From an uncultured Collinsella sp. (GTDB lineage Bacteria; Actinomycetota; Coriobacteriia; Coriobacteriales; Coriobacteriaceae), in contig CABVDH010000011.1 of the NCBI GenBank assembly GCA_902497065.1, positions 1 to 60,491 of the forward strand: a stretch of 60,491 nt of DNA, given 5' to 3'. Below the pieces are notes generated by a model. That model had not been told where the DNA came from and did not search any database. It saw nothing but the letters and a program-made list of their open reading frames with translations. Positions 24,498 to 33,758 of the stretch are shown one piece after another. A program made the translations under genes and the position numbers. The number at the start of each line of letters is the position of its first letter. The stretch's first letter is position 1.

Positions 24498-27215
24498 TCA
24501 GTTGTTATTGCCACCATCGAGCAATGCCTCAAAATCCTTCGCAGGCATGGGGCGGTAGTAGAGGAAGCCCTGAGCGTAGCGGGCGCCCATTTGTCGTAGC
24601 ATGTTTGCCTGCTCATTTGTCTCGACGCCTTCGACCACGACGGGCAGATGGAGCGACTGCGCCATTTCGAGCATCGATGAAATGATTTGCGTGCTGCGGC
24701 CTTGATCGCGGTCGGTGGGCACAAAGGTGCGGTCGAGCTTGATGACGTCGACGTTGACGTTCTTGAGCATCGCGAGCGTGGACTGACCGGTGCCAAAATC
24801 GTCCATATAGGTCGAGAAGCCGCGGGTGTGCAGATCTGCGGTCAGCTTATCCACGGCCTCGGATTCTCCCGTATAAGCCGTCTCGGTGATCTCGATACGC
24901 ATGAGCTCGGGCGGTAGGTTGTATTGGGCGGCGAGCGCCCCCATATGTTCGGCAACGTCGCAGGCAAGGATATCCACGCGCGACACATTAAGCGAGACCG
25001 GAACCACGCGAAGACGGCGATCGAGACGCTCGCGAAGCCATATGGCGACACCCTGCCAAATGTACTTGTCGAGCGTCACTACAAAGCCGCTTTCCTCGAG
25101 TGCGGGGATAAACGTTGTGGGCGAAATGAGAGAGCCGTCCTTGTCAATCCAGCGGGTGAGTGCTTCGGCGCCAATAATCTCGCCGGTTTCCATATCGACC
25201 TGGGGCTGAAGATAGTACGTGATGCGACCATTTGACAGCGCGTACTGGAATTCGGTCAGCGTGCGGTGGAACGCGACTTCGCGCTCGTACTCCGCGGGGC
25301 GGAAAATAGCAATGCGCTCCTTAAAGTCGTTTTTTGCGCGTCGATTGGTAAACATGGCCTTTGCCTGCGCATCGATGGTGATTTCCTCATTGGAGTCGAT
25401 GGGGTAAACGCCCATGGACGGCCAAAAACCTACGCCGTCATCATGTCTGGCTACGGCCTCGCGAACGCGGTTGTAGATTTGATGGACGGTGATGTGCTTA
25501 AAGGGGATGAGTACACAAAAGTCATCTTGGCCCCAGTACCCTGCGACGCCCATATCGGCATTCTCGATGTCCTTGAGGACCGTGCCCACATCGGCGAGTA
25601 CGCGGTCGCCCTCGGCCTGGCCGTGCCATTCATTAAACAGGCGCATGTGGCCCATGTCGACTGTGGCGATGCACCAGGTGCCGTTGCGCCTTGCCTCGAG
25701 AAATGCGTTGGCGCGCCGCATAAACTCGCTGGGTCGATAGAGGCCCGTGAGCGAGTCGATACGTTCGGCTATGGCGCTTTTGCGCTCCGCCTCGGGTATG
25801 GGGAGGCTGTCGTTGGGAACAAGCCCGCCGGCCGTGCGAAGGCGACGGTCGAGTTCGCCTAAAACGGCGGTCGCTTGATGGGTTAAGTGCTCGTAAAAGG
25901 CCGGGACGACAAGGCAGACGGGAGTAATGGTGTCGCCTGCGATTCGAACAGGAGCGAAAACGGCCTCTTTAAGGTGGCGGGTCAGTTGCTCGAATGCCTC
26001 GTGGTCTAGTTCGTTGCTGAGCACGACGAACTGGACGCTTCGTGAACGGTAGACCCGGCTCCTGCCGCGGGTGATCGACAGCATGCGGCCTGCGTATTCG
26101 GCAAGCATGTTGTCGACAGCCTCGGCCCCGTAGAGCTCGTTGAGTTTTGTCGTGCCACGAACGCGCACCGCTATAAGCCCTGTCTCGCAACGATCGCGGC
26201 GGCAGGCGTCGATGGCGTTGACCAGCATGCGCTGCGTTCCGAGGCCTGTGGCAGCGTCGACGGTTTCGGCAAGTGAGTGGTTGACGAGCTCGCCGACATA
26301 GAGCGAGGGGACATTTCCGTCGCCGTCGATACGAAACCCGCGAGCACGGCAAAGGACGTAGTCGCCGACGGCGTTGCGCACACGATACTGCATGACGCGA
26401 CGGTGCTTGGTGCCGTTGTAGACTTGGTCGATGTCGTTGATGCAGGCCTCAAGGTCGTCGGGATGGACGCGCGTTTTCCAGTAATCGCGACAGTTGTCTA
26501 TGTGCTCCGAGGGAAGGCCAAGATCGCGCAAGGCACCTTGTGACCAAAGGGTGCGATGTTTGTCCAAGTTCTCGATAAAGAAATAACGGCCCTCGTTGAG
26601 CATCGAAAAGGCGTCAAAAATACGATCGCTTATTTCGAAGTCGTCGGCGTGGACTTGCGTGATATTGCGTCGATCGAGGTGCATGGCATGACGTAGCTTG
26701 TAGTCGTACATGCGATGGTCGGCATCGAGCGTCATGCGATTGGAAGCTTCGCCCAGGGCGGGGTCGGCATGTGACACTCCGTAGCTAAACGAGTGGGGCA
26801 TCTCGGAATCGTTGTTTTTGAGCAGAACCGTTCGGCAGTGTTTCAGACGTTCGGCGAGGTCGTCCTCGGTTGCAATCGTAGATAGGATGGCAAACTCGTC
26901 GCCGCCTATGCGAAACGCCGCTTCGCCCACCTTCATATACAGCTTAAGATAGAGACTTACCTGCAAGATATAGCGGTTGCCCTCGTCATGCCCAAAGACG
27001 TCGTTGCAGTGCTTGAGATTGTCGATATCGATGAACGCCATGGTAACGGGGGCGTCCTGCTCCCAGAGCTCCTCGAGGGAACGGGCAAAACCGCCGCGGT
27101 TGCCAAGCCCAGTAAGCTGGTCGGTAAAGGCAGTCCTGATCAGATCCTCCTGCCGCTTGAGAAGGTCACGGACGGTCTTTTCGAGCGTTTCGGTGTAATT
27201 GCTGACAGTATCCAT
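24498..27215 (-). CDS. GGDEF-PAS-GGDEF-GGDEF-EAL protein (cyclic-di-GMP turnover)
   Basis: A 905-aa protein. In order: coiled N-terminus, active GGDEF (DQLTGLGNRGGF; RIGGDEF 102-108), PAS domain (HPDDLEACINDIDQVYNGT), a degenerate GGDEF (signature replaced by RSVQFVVL), a third GGDEF-like domain (DSLTGLYRPSEF; YWGQDDF instead of GGDEF), then an EAL domain with GAEALTRW, LMRIEITETA, MDDFGTGQSTL, KLDRTFV and VVEGVET, all needed for phosphodiesterase activity. So synthesis and hydrolysis sites coexist. No membrane segment. The first 400 residues parallel the 22841 protein, suggesting duplication. Confidence 0.9.
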   Translation of the reverse strand: MDTVSNYTETLEKTVRDLLKRQEDLIRTAFTDQLTGLGNRGGFARSLEELWEQDAPVTMAFIDIDNLKHCNDVFGHDEGNRYILQVSLYLKLYMKVGEAAFRIGGDEFAILSTIATEDDLAERLKHCRTVLLKNNDSEMPHSFSYGVSHADPALGEASNRMTLDADHRMYDYKLRHAMHLDRRNITQVHADDFEISDRIFDAFSMLNEGRYFFIENLDKHRTLWSQGALRDLGLPSEHIDNCRDYWKTRVHPDDLEACINDIDQVYNGTKHRRVMQYRVRNAVGDYVLCRARGFRIDGDGNVPSLYVGELVNHSLAETVDAATGLGTQRMLVNAIDACRRDRCETGLIAVRVRGTTKLNELYGAEAVDNMLAEYAGRMLSITRGRSRVYRSRSVQFVVLSNELDHEAFEQLTRHLKEAVFAPVRIAGDTITPVCLVVPAFYEHLTHQATAVLGELDRRLRTAGGLVPNDSLPIPEAERKSAIAERIDSLTGLYRPSEFMRRANAFLEARRNGTWCIATVDMGHMRLFNEWHGQAEGDRVLADVGTVLKDIENADMGVAGYWGQDDFCVLIPFKHITVHQIYNRVREAVARHDDGVGFWPSMGVYPIDSNEEITIDAQAKAMFTNRRAKNDFKERIAIFRPAEYEREVAFHRTLTEFQYALSNGRITYYLQPQVDMETGEIIGAEALTRWIDKDGSLISPTTFIPALEESGFVVTLDKYIWQGVAIWLRERLDRRLRVVPVSLNVSRVDILACDVAEHMGALAAQYNLPPELMRIEITETAYTGESEAVDKLTADLHTRGFSTYMDDFGTGQSTLAMLKNVNVDVIKLDRTFVPTDRDQGRSTQIISSMLEMAQSLHLPVVVEGVETNEQANMLRQMGARYAQGFLYYRPMPAKDFEALLDGGNNN

Positions 27216-27539
27216 GTTCTAAGCGGCTTTCTGAGGTCGGGGCGGATTGCGTCGGGCGAGCTCGTTGTGTACATGCGTCGTTGCTCGGCGTTTTGCGTGT
27301 ATCCAGGCCCCCGCCTTGCTGCGTTGTTGAGTTAATTTGTCGGCTAATGTTCGCTGTTGATAACAGCTGAGTAGTGTAAACAACAGTACACAATTATATA
27401 TGGGTGCACATGCTGTGGGCGGCTATTATTCGACAGGCGGTAGCGCGACGATGCGATGTTCGATGAAAATGCGACTGAGACGATATATGTTGACGGGTAT
27501 ACTTGTTCCGTTTGAATTTGTGGGGACGGAGATGGTCGT
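27216..27539. other. 324-bp divergent intergenic region (GGDEF-EAL gene / patatin gene)
   Basis: No ORF worth calling. It holds the promoters of both flanking genes. Visible structure: a palindrome GCTGTT-GAT-AACAGC at 27353-27367, in an AT-rich stretch to about 27400, and a possible -10 TATACT near 27498-27503 for the patatin gene. No riboswitch fold was recognised. Confidence 0.6.
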
Positions 27540-28409
27540 ATGGCACAGTCAAATACGACGCGCACGGTGGGGCTGGCACTCGAGGGAGGCGGCTACCGCG
27601 GTATGTATACGGCGGGCGTGCTCGACGTTTGGATGGAGCACGGCTTAACTTGCGACCATATGGTGGGTGTCTCGGCGGGCGCGGCGTTTGGCTATAACTT
27701 TAAATCGCGCCAGATCGGCCGCGCCATTCGCTACAACAAGGCCTATTGTGCCGACAAGCGCTACGCAAGCGTGACCAGCTGGCTGCGAACCGGCGATATG
27801 TTCAATGCCGATTTTGCCTATCACGAGGTGCCCATCGAGCGCGATCCCATCGACCTGGAGACATATCGCGCCTGCCCCATGCGATTTACGTGCGTGTGTA
27901 CCGATATCGAGACGGGCAAGGCCGTCTATCACGACCTGCCGTATGGCGACGAGCGCGATATCGAGTGGATCCGGGCGTCGTCGGCAATTCCCGTGGCGAC
28001 GCGTCCCGTTGCTATTGACGGGCATAAGTATCTGGATGGTGGCGTGGCTGATTCTATTCCCAGCGCATGGCTGTTTGCGCAGGGATATGACCGCAATATC
28101 GTGGTACTCACGCAGCCGGCGGGCTTTGTGAAGCAGCCCAACAGCGTGATGCCCATGCTGCGGCGCGTGTTCCGTCACTATCCGGAGTTTGTCGCAGCGC
28201 TCGAGCATCGGCATGAGGTCTACAATGCCACGCTCGATGACCTGGCACGTCGCGAGGCCGCCGGCGAAATCTTTGTGGTGCGGCCGAGCGAATCGGTGAA
28301 GGTGCCGTCGCTGTGTCGCGAGCCCGATGAACTTGAGCGCATCTACCAGATTGGTCGCCGCGATGCGGAGGCGACCTTGCCGGCACTGGAGGCATATCTG
28401 GCAGGGTAG
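27540..28409 (+). CDS. Patatin-like phospholipase family protein
   Basis: A 289-aa patatin-fold hydrolase: glycine-rich oxyanion loop EGGGYRGMY (15-23), nucleophile elbow GVSAG with Ser45, and the DGG motif with Asp166 completing the Ser-Asp dyad. Such YchK/YjjU-like enzymes are cytoplasmic lipid acyl hydrolases; no signal peptide or membrane helix is present. The natural lipid is unknown. The gene stands alone, with a hairpin terminator before thiE. Confidence 0.9.
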   Translation: MAQSNTTRTVGLALEGGGYRGMYTAGVLDVWMEHGLTCDHMVGVSAGAAFGYNFKSRQIGRAIRYNKAYCADKRYASVTSWLRTGDMFNADFAYHEVPIERDPIDLETYRACPMRFTCVCTDIETGKAVYHDLPYGDERDIEWIRASSAIPVATRPVAIDGHKYLDGGVADSIPSAWLFAQGYDRNIVVLTQPAGFVKQPNSVMPMLRRVFRHYPEFVAALEHRHEVYNATLDDLARREAAGEIFVVRPSESVKVPSLCREPDELERIYQIGRRDAEATLPALEAYLAG

Positions 28410-28431
28410 AGGCTGCTGCCGCCATCTCGGC

Positions 28432-28476
28432 GGAAAGCGCATCCCGGAATGGAGATCCAAACTGGGATGCGTTTTC
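28432..28476. terminator. Bidirectional terminator between patatin gene and thiE
   Basis: GAAAGCGCATCCC pairs with GGGATGCGTTTTC (one mismatch) around a long loop; U-runs exist on both strands. It serves the convergent patatin gene and thi operon. Confidence 0.75.
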
Positions 28477-28521
28477 CATTGCTGAAGTTATGGGGTCGCG
28501 GAGCAACTGCTCGGCCTATGC

Positions 28522-29217
28522 CTATGCCTGCTGCCAGGTGTCGACGAGCTCCTTGGCCGCGGCGTAGGGGTCATCGGCGCTGCAGACGGCACTCACCACA
28601 AAGAAGCCGTCGACGCCGGTGGCCTTGAGCTGCGGCAAGTCGGCCGTCTTGACGCCGCCGCCCACCACGATGGGCACGGGGCTTGCCGCGTGGAGTGCGG
28701 CCAGGTCCTCAAAGCTCTTGGTGATGATAGAGCCGTCGGCCGCGCGTCCGCAGTCGCGCTTGGTCTCGGTCTCGTGGAGTGGGCCGATGCCCAGGTAGTC
28801 GACTAGGCTCATGTCGGCGGTCTTGACGTACTCGAGCATCTCCTCGCAGCGGGCCGAAAGGCCCACGATGGCATCGGGGCCCAAAAGTTTGCGGCAGACC
28901 TCGACGGGAATGTCGCTCTGGCCTACATGCACGCCATCGACAGCAATACCCTGCTCGCGCGCGGCGAGTACGCAGTCCAGGCGGTCGTCGATTAACAGGG
29001 CGACCCGACCGGTCTTGCCGGCCTGTGCGATTGCCTGCGCGGCGTCGCCGGTCAGCGCGATGATCTCGCGGGCGCTTGCCACCTTGGAGCGCACCTGGAT
29101 GCAGGTAAAGCCTGCGTCGAGCGCCTGGGCCACCACATCGCCCACGGGGCGCCCGAGCGTGTTTTCGGGGCCGAGTACCAGATAGGCCGAGATATCAAGG
29201 TTGTCGCGGATGCTCAT
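28522..29217 (-). CDS. thiE: Thiamine-phosphate synthase
   Basis: Condenses HMP-pyrophosphate with thiazole phosphate to thiamine phosphate. The 231-aa TIM-barrel shows the ThiE motifs IQVRSK, LLIDDRLD, DGVHVGQSDIP, YLGIGPLHETETK and VGGGVKTADLP. It is the last gene of the thiM operon; its ATG overlaps the preceding stop by 4 bp. Together with ThiM this is the thiazole salvage route; no thiC or thiG is present here. Confidence 0.95.
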   Translation of the reverse strand: MSIRDNLDISAYLVLGPENTLGRPVGDVVAQALDAGFTCIQVRSKVASAREIIALTGDAAQAIAQAGKTGRVALLIDDRLDCVLAAREQGIAVDGVHVGQSDIPVEVCRKLLGPDAIVGLSARCEEMLEYVKTADMSLVDYLGIGPLHETETKRDCGRAADGSIITKSFEDLAALHAASPVPIVVGGGVKTADLPQLKATGVDGFFVVSAVCSADDPYAAAKELVDTWQQA

Positions 29218-29555
29218 CGTGCTTCCTCCTGCTTTTTGATCTGTGCTTCCATGCGCTCGAGTTTGCCGGTCATGGTGTCGGTAAATCCGGGTCGAATATC
29301 GGCTTTGAGCACGACTTCGGTGCGGATGCCCTTGCTCGCCAACACAAAGGTTGCGTCGCGCACGACCTGCATGACCTCGTCCCAGTCGCCCTCGATCTCG
29401 GTGAACATGGAGGTGGTGCGGTTGGGCAGGCCGCTCTCGCGAATGACACGCACGACCTCGGCGACCTCGGCGGATAGCTCATCGCCGGTGCCGCACGGGG
29501 CGATGGCCACGGCGACGAGCGTGTTCATGCTGGCATTGGTTGCGGGTTCGGACAT
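29214..29555 (-). CDS. MTH1187-family thiamine-binding protein
   Basis: A 113-aa ferredoxin-fold protein of the MTH1187/YkoF-like family, which binds thiamine or its pyrimidine part. Features: LVAVAIAPCGTGDELSAEVAEVV, SGLPNRTTSMFTEIEGDWDEV and DIRPGFTDTM. It sits between thiM and thiE, with GAGGAGG eight bases before the ATG, overlapping the thiM stop. The role may be to hold or deliver a thiamine intermediate; this is inference from context. Confidence 0.88.
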   Translation of the reverse strand: MSEPATNASMNTLVAVAIAPCGTGDELSAEVAEVVRVIRESGLPNRTTSMFTEIEGDWDEVMQVVRDATFVLASKGIRTEVVLKADIRPGFTDTMTGKLERMEAQIKKQEEAR

Positions 29556-29558
29556 GGC

Positions 29559-30398
29559 CTATGCCTCCTCGAGCTCGAGTCGGTTATCGGCGATGTCTTG
29601 GGCGGTTGCGCGGTAGAGCTCGTCGATAAAGGCGACCTTAAAGCTTGCCGGGGCGTCGGCGACAGCGGCGGCACGCGTGCCGGCCACGTTGTAGACGGCG
29701 GTGCCGCAGACGGCTGCCGTAAACGGGTCGGCGGCGCAGGCATACACGGCCAGCACGCCGCCCTGCGAGCAGCCGCAGCCGGTGATCTTGGACATGAGCG
29801 GGCTGCCGCCGTGAGACTTGGCCACCGTCGTGCCGTCGGTGATTAGGTCGACTTCGCCCGAGACCACAACGGCGCCACCGGTGTGGCGAGCGAGCGCCAC
29901 GGCGGCATCGCGGGCGGCGTCGACCGTGTCGGTGGTATCGACACCACGCACGCGGCTCAGATCAGCCGCCTCGCCCTCAAGACCCCACAGGCCGGCGAGT
30001 GCGATAATCTCGGAGGCGTTGCCGCGCACGATGGCGGGCTTGTACTGCTTGAGCTCGTTTACCAGCTGGGTGCGCAGGCTGCCGATACCCAGGCCCACCG
30101 GATCGAGCACCCAGGGCTTGCCGGCGTCGTGTGCCGCCTTCGCCGCGCGGGGAATCGTCTGCTCGTAGATAGGGAAGAGCGTGCCCATGTTGAGATAGAT
30201 GGCGCCGCCGCCGGCAACGAGCGCTTCGCCCTCGTCGGGCAGATAGACCATGGCGGCCGATCCGCCCACGGCGAGCTGTGCGTTGGCGACAAAGTCGATC
30301 GTCACCGTGTTGGTGATGGAGCCGGCCATCGGATTGGTGGCGCGAATTTCCTCTACGGCCTTGACCATATGTTGCTTAAGCTGTTCCGAATCAATCAC
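29559..30398 (-). CDS. thiM: Hydroxyethylthiazole kinase
   Basis: Phosphorylates hydroxyethylthiazole for thiamine salvage. The 279-aa ribokinase-like protein has NTVTIDFVANAQLAVGGSAAM, LDPVGLG, IVRGNASEI and the catalytic GCGCSQGG (Cys in place of a more usual Ser/Thr context). The frame is open to 30512, but a GTG at 30398 with AAGGAGG eight bases upstream is the best start; longer starts would run into the riboswitch terminator. First gene of the thiM-MTH1187-thiE operon. Confidence 0.94.
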   Translation of the reverse strand: MIDSEQLKQHMVKAVEEIRATNPMAGSITNTVTIDFVANAQLAVGGSAAMVYLPDEGEALVAGGGAIYLNMGTLFPIYEQTIPRAAKAAHDAGKPWVLDPVGLGIGSLRTQLVNELKQYKPAIVRGNASEIIALAGLWGLEGEAADLSRVRGVDTTDTVDAARDAAVALARHTGGAVVVSGEVDLITDGTTVAKSHGGSPLMSKITGCGCSQGGVLAVYACAADPFTAAVCGTAVYNVAGTRAAAVADAPASFKVAFIDELYRATAQDIADNRLELEEA

Positions 30399-30420
30399 TG
30401 CACATGCCTCCTTGGCATAG

Positions 30421-30551
30421 AAAAGGGGCGCTGTGCATAGACAGCGCCCCTGTAAAGGCGGCATGCTCCCTACGCCAGCATTAACTGACAGGTTCAAAGG
30501 ATTGGGCCCCATGCCCTCTCAGCCTTGTGGTTTGCACCGCCGGCACTCCCG
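30421..30551 (-). promoter_or_regulatory. TPP riboswitch with intrinsic terminator, controls thiM operon
   Basis: On the minus strand the aptamer spans about 30551-30467 and carries the conserved TPP elements: GGGAGT, CTGAGAGGG, CCTTTGAACCTG, TTAATGCTGGCGTAGGGA. It is followed at 30450-30421 by a terminator, GGGGCGCTGT and ACAGCGCCCC with TTTT, placed just before the thiM ribosome-binding site. This is a switch that ends transcription when TPP is bound. Confidence 0.97.
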
Positions 30552-30582
30552 CATCGAATCTGTTGTTCCCTATACTAGCGCA

Positions 30583-30615
30583 CCTGCCAAAAAGGGACAG
30601 GTTTATTTTGGCAGG
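30583..30615. repeat. Palindrome family B, copy 2
   Basis: CCTGCCAAAAAGGGACAGG...TTTATTTTGGCAGG, a 12-bp imperfect stem. It sits in the gap between the riboswitch promoter and the HAD gene. Lacks the TTTTATCTGGG extension of copies 1 and 3. Confidence 0.88.
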
Positions 30616-30653
30616 TCGTTACAATAGGTAGGACCGATACGAATGGGGGCCTT

Positions 30654-31562
30654 ATGATTAAACTTGTGCTGACCGATATGGACGATACACTGATTCCAGC
30701 CGGGCATGACGGCGCCAGCGACTACGCCATTGAGGGTATTCATGCCATGCAGGCGGCGGGTCTGCACTTTGGGCCGGTTTCGGGTCGTCAGCCGTCCGCG
30801 ATGGGCTGGATGTTCAAAAACCGTTCCGAGTGTTTTTCGACCGGTGCGTTCTGTAACGGCCAGGTGATGTTTGTCGACGGCGAAGTAGTCGCTTCGCGCG
30901 CAATCGACAATGATGCTCTGATGCGTTTGGCTGACTATCTGGAGCAAGAGACCGACGATACATTTCTAAAAGTCTACAGCCTGGGCGATGACTTTTGGGG
31001 CAACGATGCCTATTGCGTGACGAGCAATCCCGAGCGTGTGCGTCGCGCTATGGAGTCGGGCGGCAATGCGTGGCTCAAAGGCGAAGAGGCCCCGTGTCGT
31101 CCCGTCGTCGATGGCGCGCCGGTGTTTAAGGCGAATATCTGGAGTGCCCGTTCGCGTGAGGAGCTCGCGGAGCTACGCGAGCGCGTTGCCGTTGAGGTGC
31201 CGGAACTCTCGCTTGTGTTTCCCAACAACCGAGTGCGCCTGTTCGACATCCTTCCGGATGGTTGGGACAAGGGCTGCGCTGCGCTGGAGCTGGCGCGCGC
31301 CTTGGGCCTGACGCCCGACGAGGTGGCCGTATTTGGCGATTCCGATAACGATCTGCCCATGATCGATGCCGTTCCCAACTCCGTTGCAGTTGCCAATGCC
31401 AATGAGGCCGTCACGGCTGCCGCGCGCTGGCATATCGGCGCCGCGGCAGATGATGCGGTCGCCGGGGCTCTGCATCAGATTGCCGCCTGCGCCGCGACGG
31501 GGGAGATGCCGCCGTTTATGCGTCAGGAGGGTGCAGCCGACGCGAATTTCGCGAACAGCTAA
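30654..31562 (+). CDS. Cof-type HAD-IIB phosphatase
   Basis: A 302-aa HAD hydrolase: DxD nucleophile pair in LTDMDDTLI (Asp8, Asp10), motif II in GPVSGRQP, and FGDSDNDLPMI near residue 225. HAD-IIB (Cof) enzymes dephosphorylate sugar phosphates, FMN or pyrimidine intermediates of thiamine breakdown; closeness to the thi operon is suggestive but it is on the opposite strand. The LysR gene starts 10 bp later, so they may be co-transcribed. Confidence 0.88.
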   Translation: MIKLVLTDMDDTLIPAGHDGASDYAIEGIHAMQAAGLHFGPVSGRQPSAMGWMFKNRSECFSTGAFCNGQVMFVDGEVVASRAIDNDALMRLADYLEQETDDTFLKVYSLGDDFWGNDAYCVTSNPERVRRAMESGGNAWLKGEEAPCRPVVDGAPVFKANIWSARSREELAELRERVAVEVPELSLVFPNNRVRLFDILPDGWDKGCAALELARALGLTPDEVAVFGDSDNDLPMIDAVPNSVAVANANEAVTAAARWHIGAAADDAVAGALHQIAACAATGEMPPFMRQEGAADANFANS

Positions 31563-31572
31563 GGAGACAGCC

Positions 31573-32469
31573 ATGAAGCTCCAGCAGCTCAGATATGTCG
31601 TCAAAGTTGCCGAATGCGGCAGCATTACCGAGGCCTCGCGCCGTCTCTTTGTGTCGCAGCCTTCGATTACCGCGTCGATTCGCGATCTCGAAAACGAGAT
31701 GGGTGTGCACATCTTTGAGCGCACCAACAAGGGCGTCATTGTGTCCGAGGAAGGCGAGACCTTCTTGGGCTATGCGCGCCAGGTACTCGACCAGGCCGAC
31801 CTGCTCGAGGGCAAGTACAAGGGCGCATCCGAGCAGGTGCCGCACTTTAGTGTGAGCTGCCAGCATTATTCCTTTGCCGTCAACGCGTTTGTCGACGTGA
31901 TCCGCGAGTTCGATGCCGCGCGTTACGACTTCACCCTGCGCGAGGAGCAGACTCACGAGATTATCGAGGATGTCGCGCATATGAAAAGCGAACTGGGCAT
32001 CCTGTACTTATCCGAGCATAACCGCGAGGTCATCGAGCGCATGCTGGTGGCCAACGAGCTCGTGTTCGAAGGACTCTTCTGCGCCACGCCGCATGTCTTC
32101 GTCTGCGCCGACCATCCGCTGGCGGACCGCTCCAGCGTGACGCTCGAGGATCTGGAAGACTACCCGTTCCTGTCCTACGAGCAGGGCAGCTACAACTCGT
32201 TTTACTATTCCGAGGAGCTGACCTCGACGTTCGAGCGTCGCAAAAATATCCGCGTGCGCGACCGTGCGACGTTGTTCAATTTGGCCATGGGCCTCAACGG
32301 CTACACGGTATGCTCGGGCGTGATCAGCCACGAGCTCAACGGCCCCGGCATTATCTCGATTCCGCTCGACGTGGACGAGTACATGGAGATTGGCATCATC
32401 ACGCGCAAGAACACGACGCTTACGCGCTACGGTCGGGCCTATATCGACGCGATTCGTCAGCATATCTAG
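31573..32469 (+). CDS. LysR-family regulator next to MetE-like gene
   Basis: A 298-aa LysR protein: N-terminal helix-turn-helix with SQPSITASIRDLENEMG, then a long co-inducer domain including FVCADHPLADRSS and FLSYEQGSYNSFYYSEEL. AAGGAG lies 6 bp before the ATG at 31573; the frame upstream is open but has no signal. The unlinked but adjacent MetE-like gene and a perfect palindrome in the gap suggest it controls methionine-related metabolism. The effector is unknown. Confidence 0.9.
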   Translation: MKLQQLRYVVKVAECGSITEASRRLFVSQPSITASIRDLENEMGVHIFERTNKGVIVSEEGETFLGYARQVLDQADLLEGKYKGASEQVPHFSVSCQHYSFAVNAFVDVIREFDAARYDFTLREEQTHEIIEDVAHMKSELGILYLSEHNREVIERMLVANELVFEGLFCATPHVFVCADHPLADRSSVTLEDLEDYPFLSYEQGSYNSFYYSEELTSTFERRKNIRVRDRATLFNLAMGLNGYTVCSGVISHELNGPGIISIPLDVDEYMEIGIITRKNTTLTRYGRAYIDAIRQHI

Positions 32470-32570
32470 GCTGCTGTGCTCCGCACGGTTCAAGTCTCTT
32501 TATGACAGTCCAGACTGATATAGGAAACATCTATATCAAACTGTTATAAACGTATATTTTACGATGGTCA

Positions 32571-32584
32571 TATGAGCGCTCATA
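32571..32584. promoter_or_regulatory. Perfect 14-bp palindrome before MetE-like gene
   Basis: TATGAGCGCTCATA, 41 bp upstream of the ATG. A second dyad GATATA-N9-TATATC lies at about 32516-32536. Both are suitable LysR sites; the pairing with the adjacent LysR is inference. Confidence 0.5.
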
Positions 32585-32624
32585 CTCTGTCCCAGCAAAG
32601 CAACCAATGCAAAGGGAGATATCT

Positions 32625-33758
32625 ATGAGCACTTCGATTCAACCGAACGCGCCGTTTCGCGCCGATATCGTCGGCAGCTTTCTTCGTCCGCAGGCTGTAA
32701 AGGACGCCCGTGCCGCCTATGTCGCGGGTAAACTCGACGCTTCCGGCCTTAAGGCCGTCGAGGACGATGCCATTCGCGATTTGGTGGCCAAGCAGAAGGC
32801 CGCCGGCCTGCAGGTGATCACCGATGGCGAGTTCCGCCGCAGCTACTGGCACCTCGATTTTATGTGGGGCCTTAACGGCATTGAGCGCCGCACCTCACGC
32901 ACGGGTTATATGTTCCATGACGAGGAGACGACAGCCGACACCGCCGTGGTTACCGGTCCCATTAGCGGCGAGAACCACCCGTTCGTCGAGCATTTTAAGT
33001 TCGTCAAGGCGCTTGAGGAGGAGGGCCAGGTCGCACGCCAGACCATTCCGGCGCCGATCCAGACGTTCTCTGAGGTCACGCTCGATCGCTGCGATGGCCA
33101 GCAGGAGAGCCTGCGCGCTGTCTATAAGACCGATGAGGAACTTGCCGACGCCATTGCAGCCGCTTATCGCACGGTGATCGCCGACCTGTACGCAGCAGGC
33201 TGCCGCAACATCCAGTTTGATGACTGCACCTGGGGCATCTACTGCGATACCGATTTTGTCGCCAAAACCGGCATGAGCCCGGTCGACCTGCAAAAGGTAA
33301 GCGAGCTGGGCGTGGCGCTCAACAACGCCGCCATCGAGGGCAAGCCCGACGATTTGGTCATCAACACGCACGTGTGCCGCGGCAACTACCACTCCACCTA
33401 CGCTTTTGAAGGCGGCTACGACCCTATCGCTCCGTATCTGTTCGCACATGAGAATGTCGATGCGTTCTATCTGGAGTTCGACACGCCGCGCGCCGGCGGC
33501 TTTGAGCCGCTCAAGTACGTCGCTCCCGGCAAGAAGGTCGTGCTGGGCTTGGTAACCACCAAGGCGGCAGAGCTCGAGAACGAGGATGTTATCGTCGAGC
33601 GCATCCGCGAAGCCGCTAAGTACGTGCCGCTCGAGAATCTGTACCTGTCGCCCCAGTGCGGCTTTGCCAGCTGCGAGATTGGCAACAAGCTGACCGAGGA
33701 CGAGCAATGGGCGAAGATCGCGCTGGTCAAGCGCATTGCCGAGCGCGTTTGGAAGTAA
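32625..33758 (+). CDS. MetE C-terminal-domain-like methyltransferase (YxjG/YxjH type)
   Basis: A 377-aa protein of the cobalamin-independent methionine synthase C-terminal family. Features: VGSFLRP at the start, ITDGEFRR, QFDDCTWG, INTHVCRGNYHSTYAFEGGYD (His and Cys zinc ligands), FDTPRAGGFEPL, GLVTTKAAELE and LSPQCGFAS. Such stand-alone proteins (B. subtilis YxjG/YxjH) transfer methyl groups to homocysteine from an unsettled donor. AGGGAG precedes the ATG. Adjacent to a LysR gene on the same strand, with a candidate operator between. Confidence 0.9.
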   Translation: MSTSIQPNAPFRADIVGSFLRPQAVKDARAAYVAGKLDASGLKAVEDDAIRDLVAKQKAAGLQVITDGEFRRSYWHLDFMWGLNGIERRTSRTGYMFHDEETTADTAVVTGPISGENHPFVEHFKFVKALEEEGQVARQTIPAPIQTFSEVTLDRCDGQQESLRAVYKTDEELADAIAAAYRTVIADLYAAGCRNIQFDDCTWGIYCDTDFVAKTGMSPVDLQKVSELGVALNNAAIEGKPDDLVINTHVCRGNYHSTYAFEGGYDPIAPYLFAHENVDAFYLEFDTPRAGGFEPLKYVAPGKKVVLGLVTTKAAELENEDVIVERIREAAKYVPLENLYLSPQCGFASCEIGNKLTEDEQWAKIALVKRIAERVWK

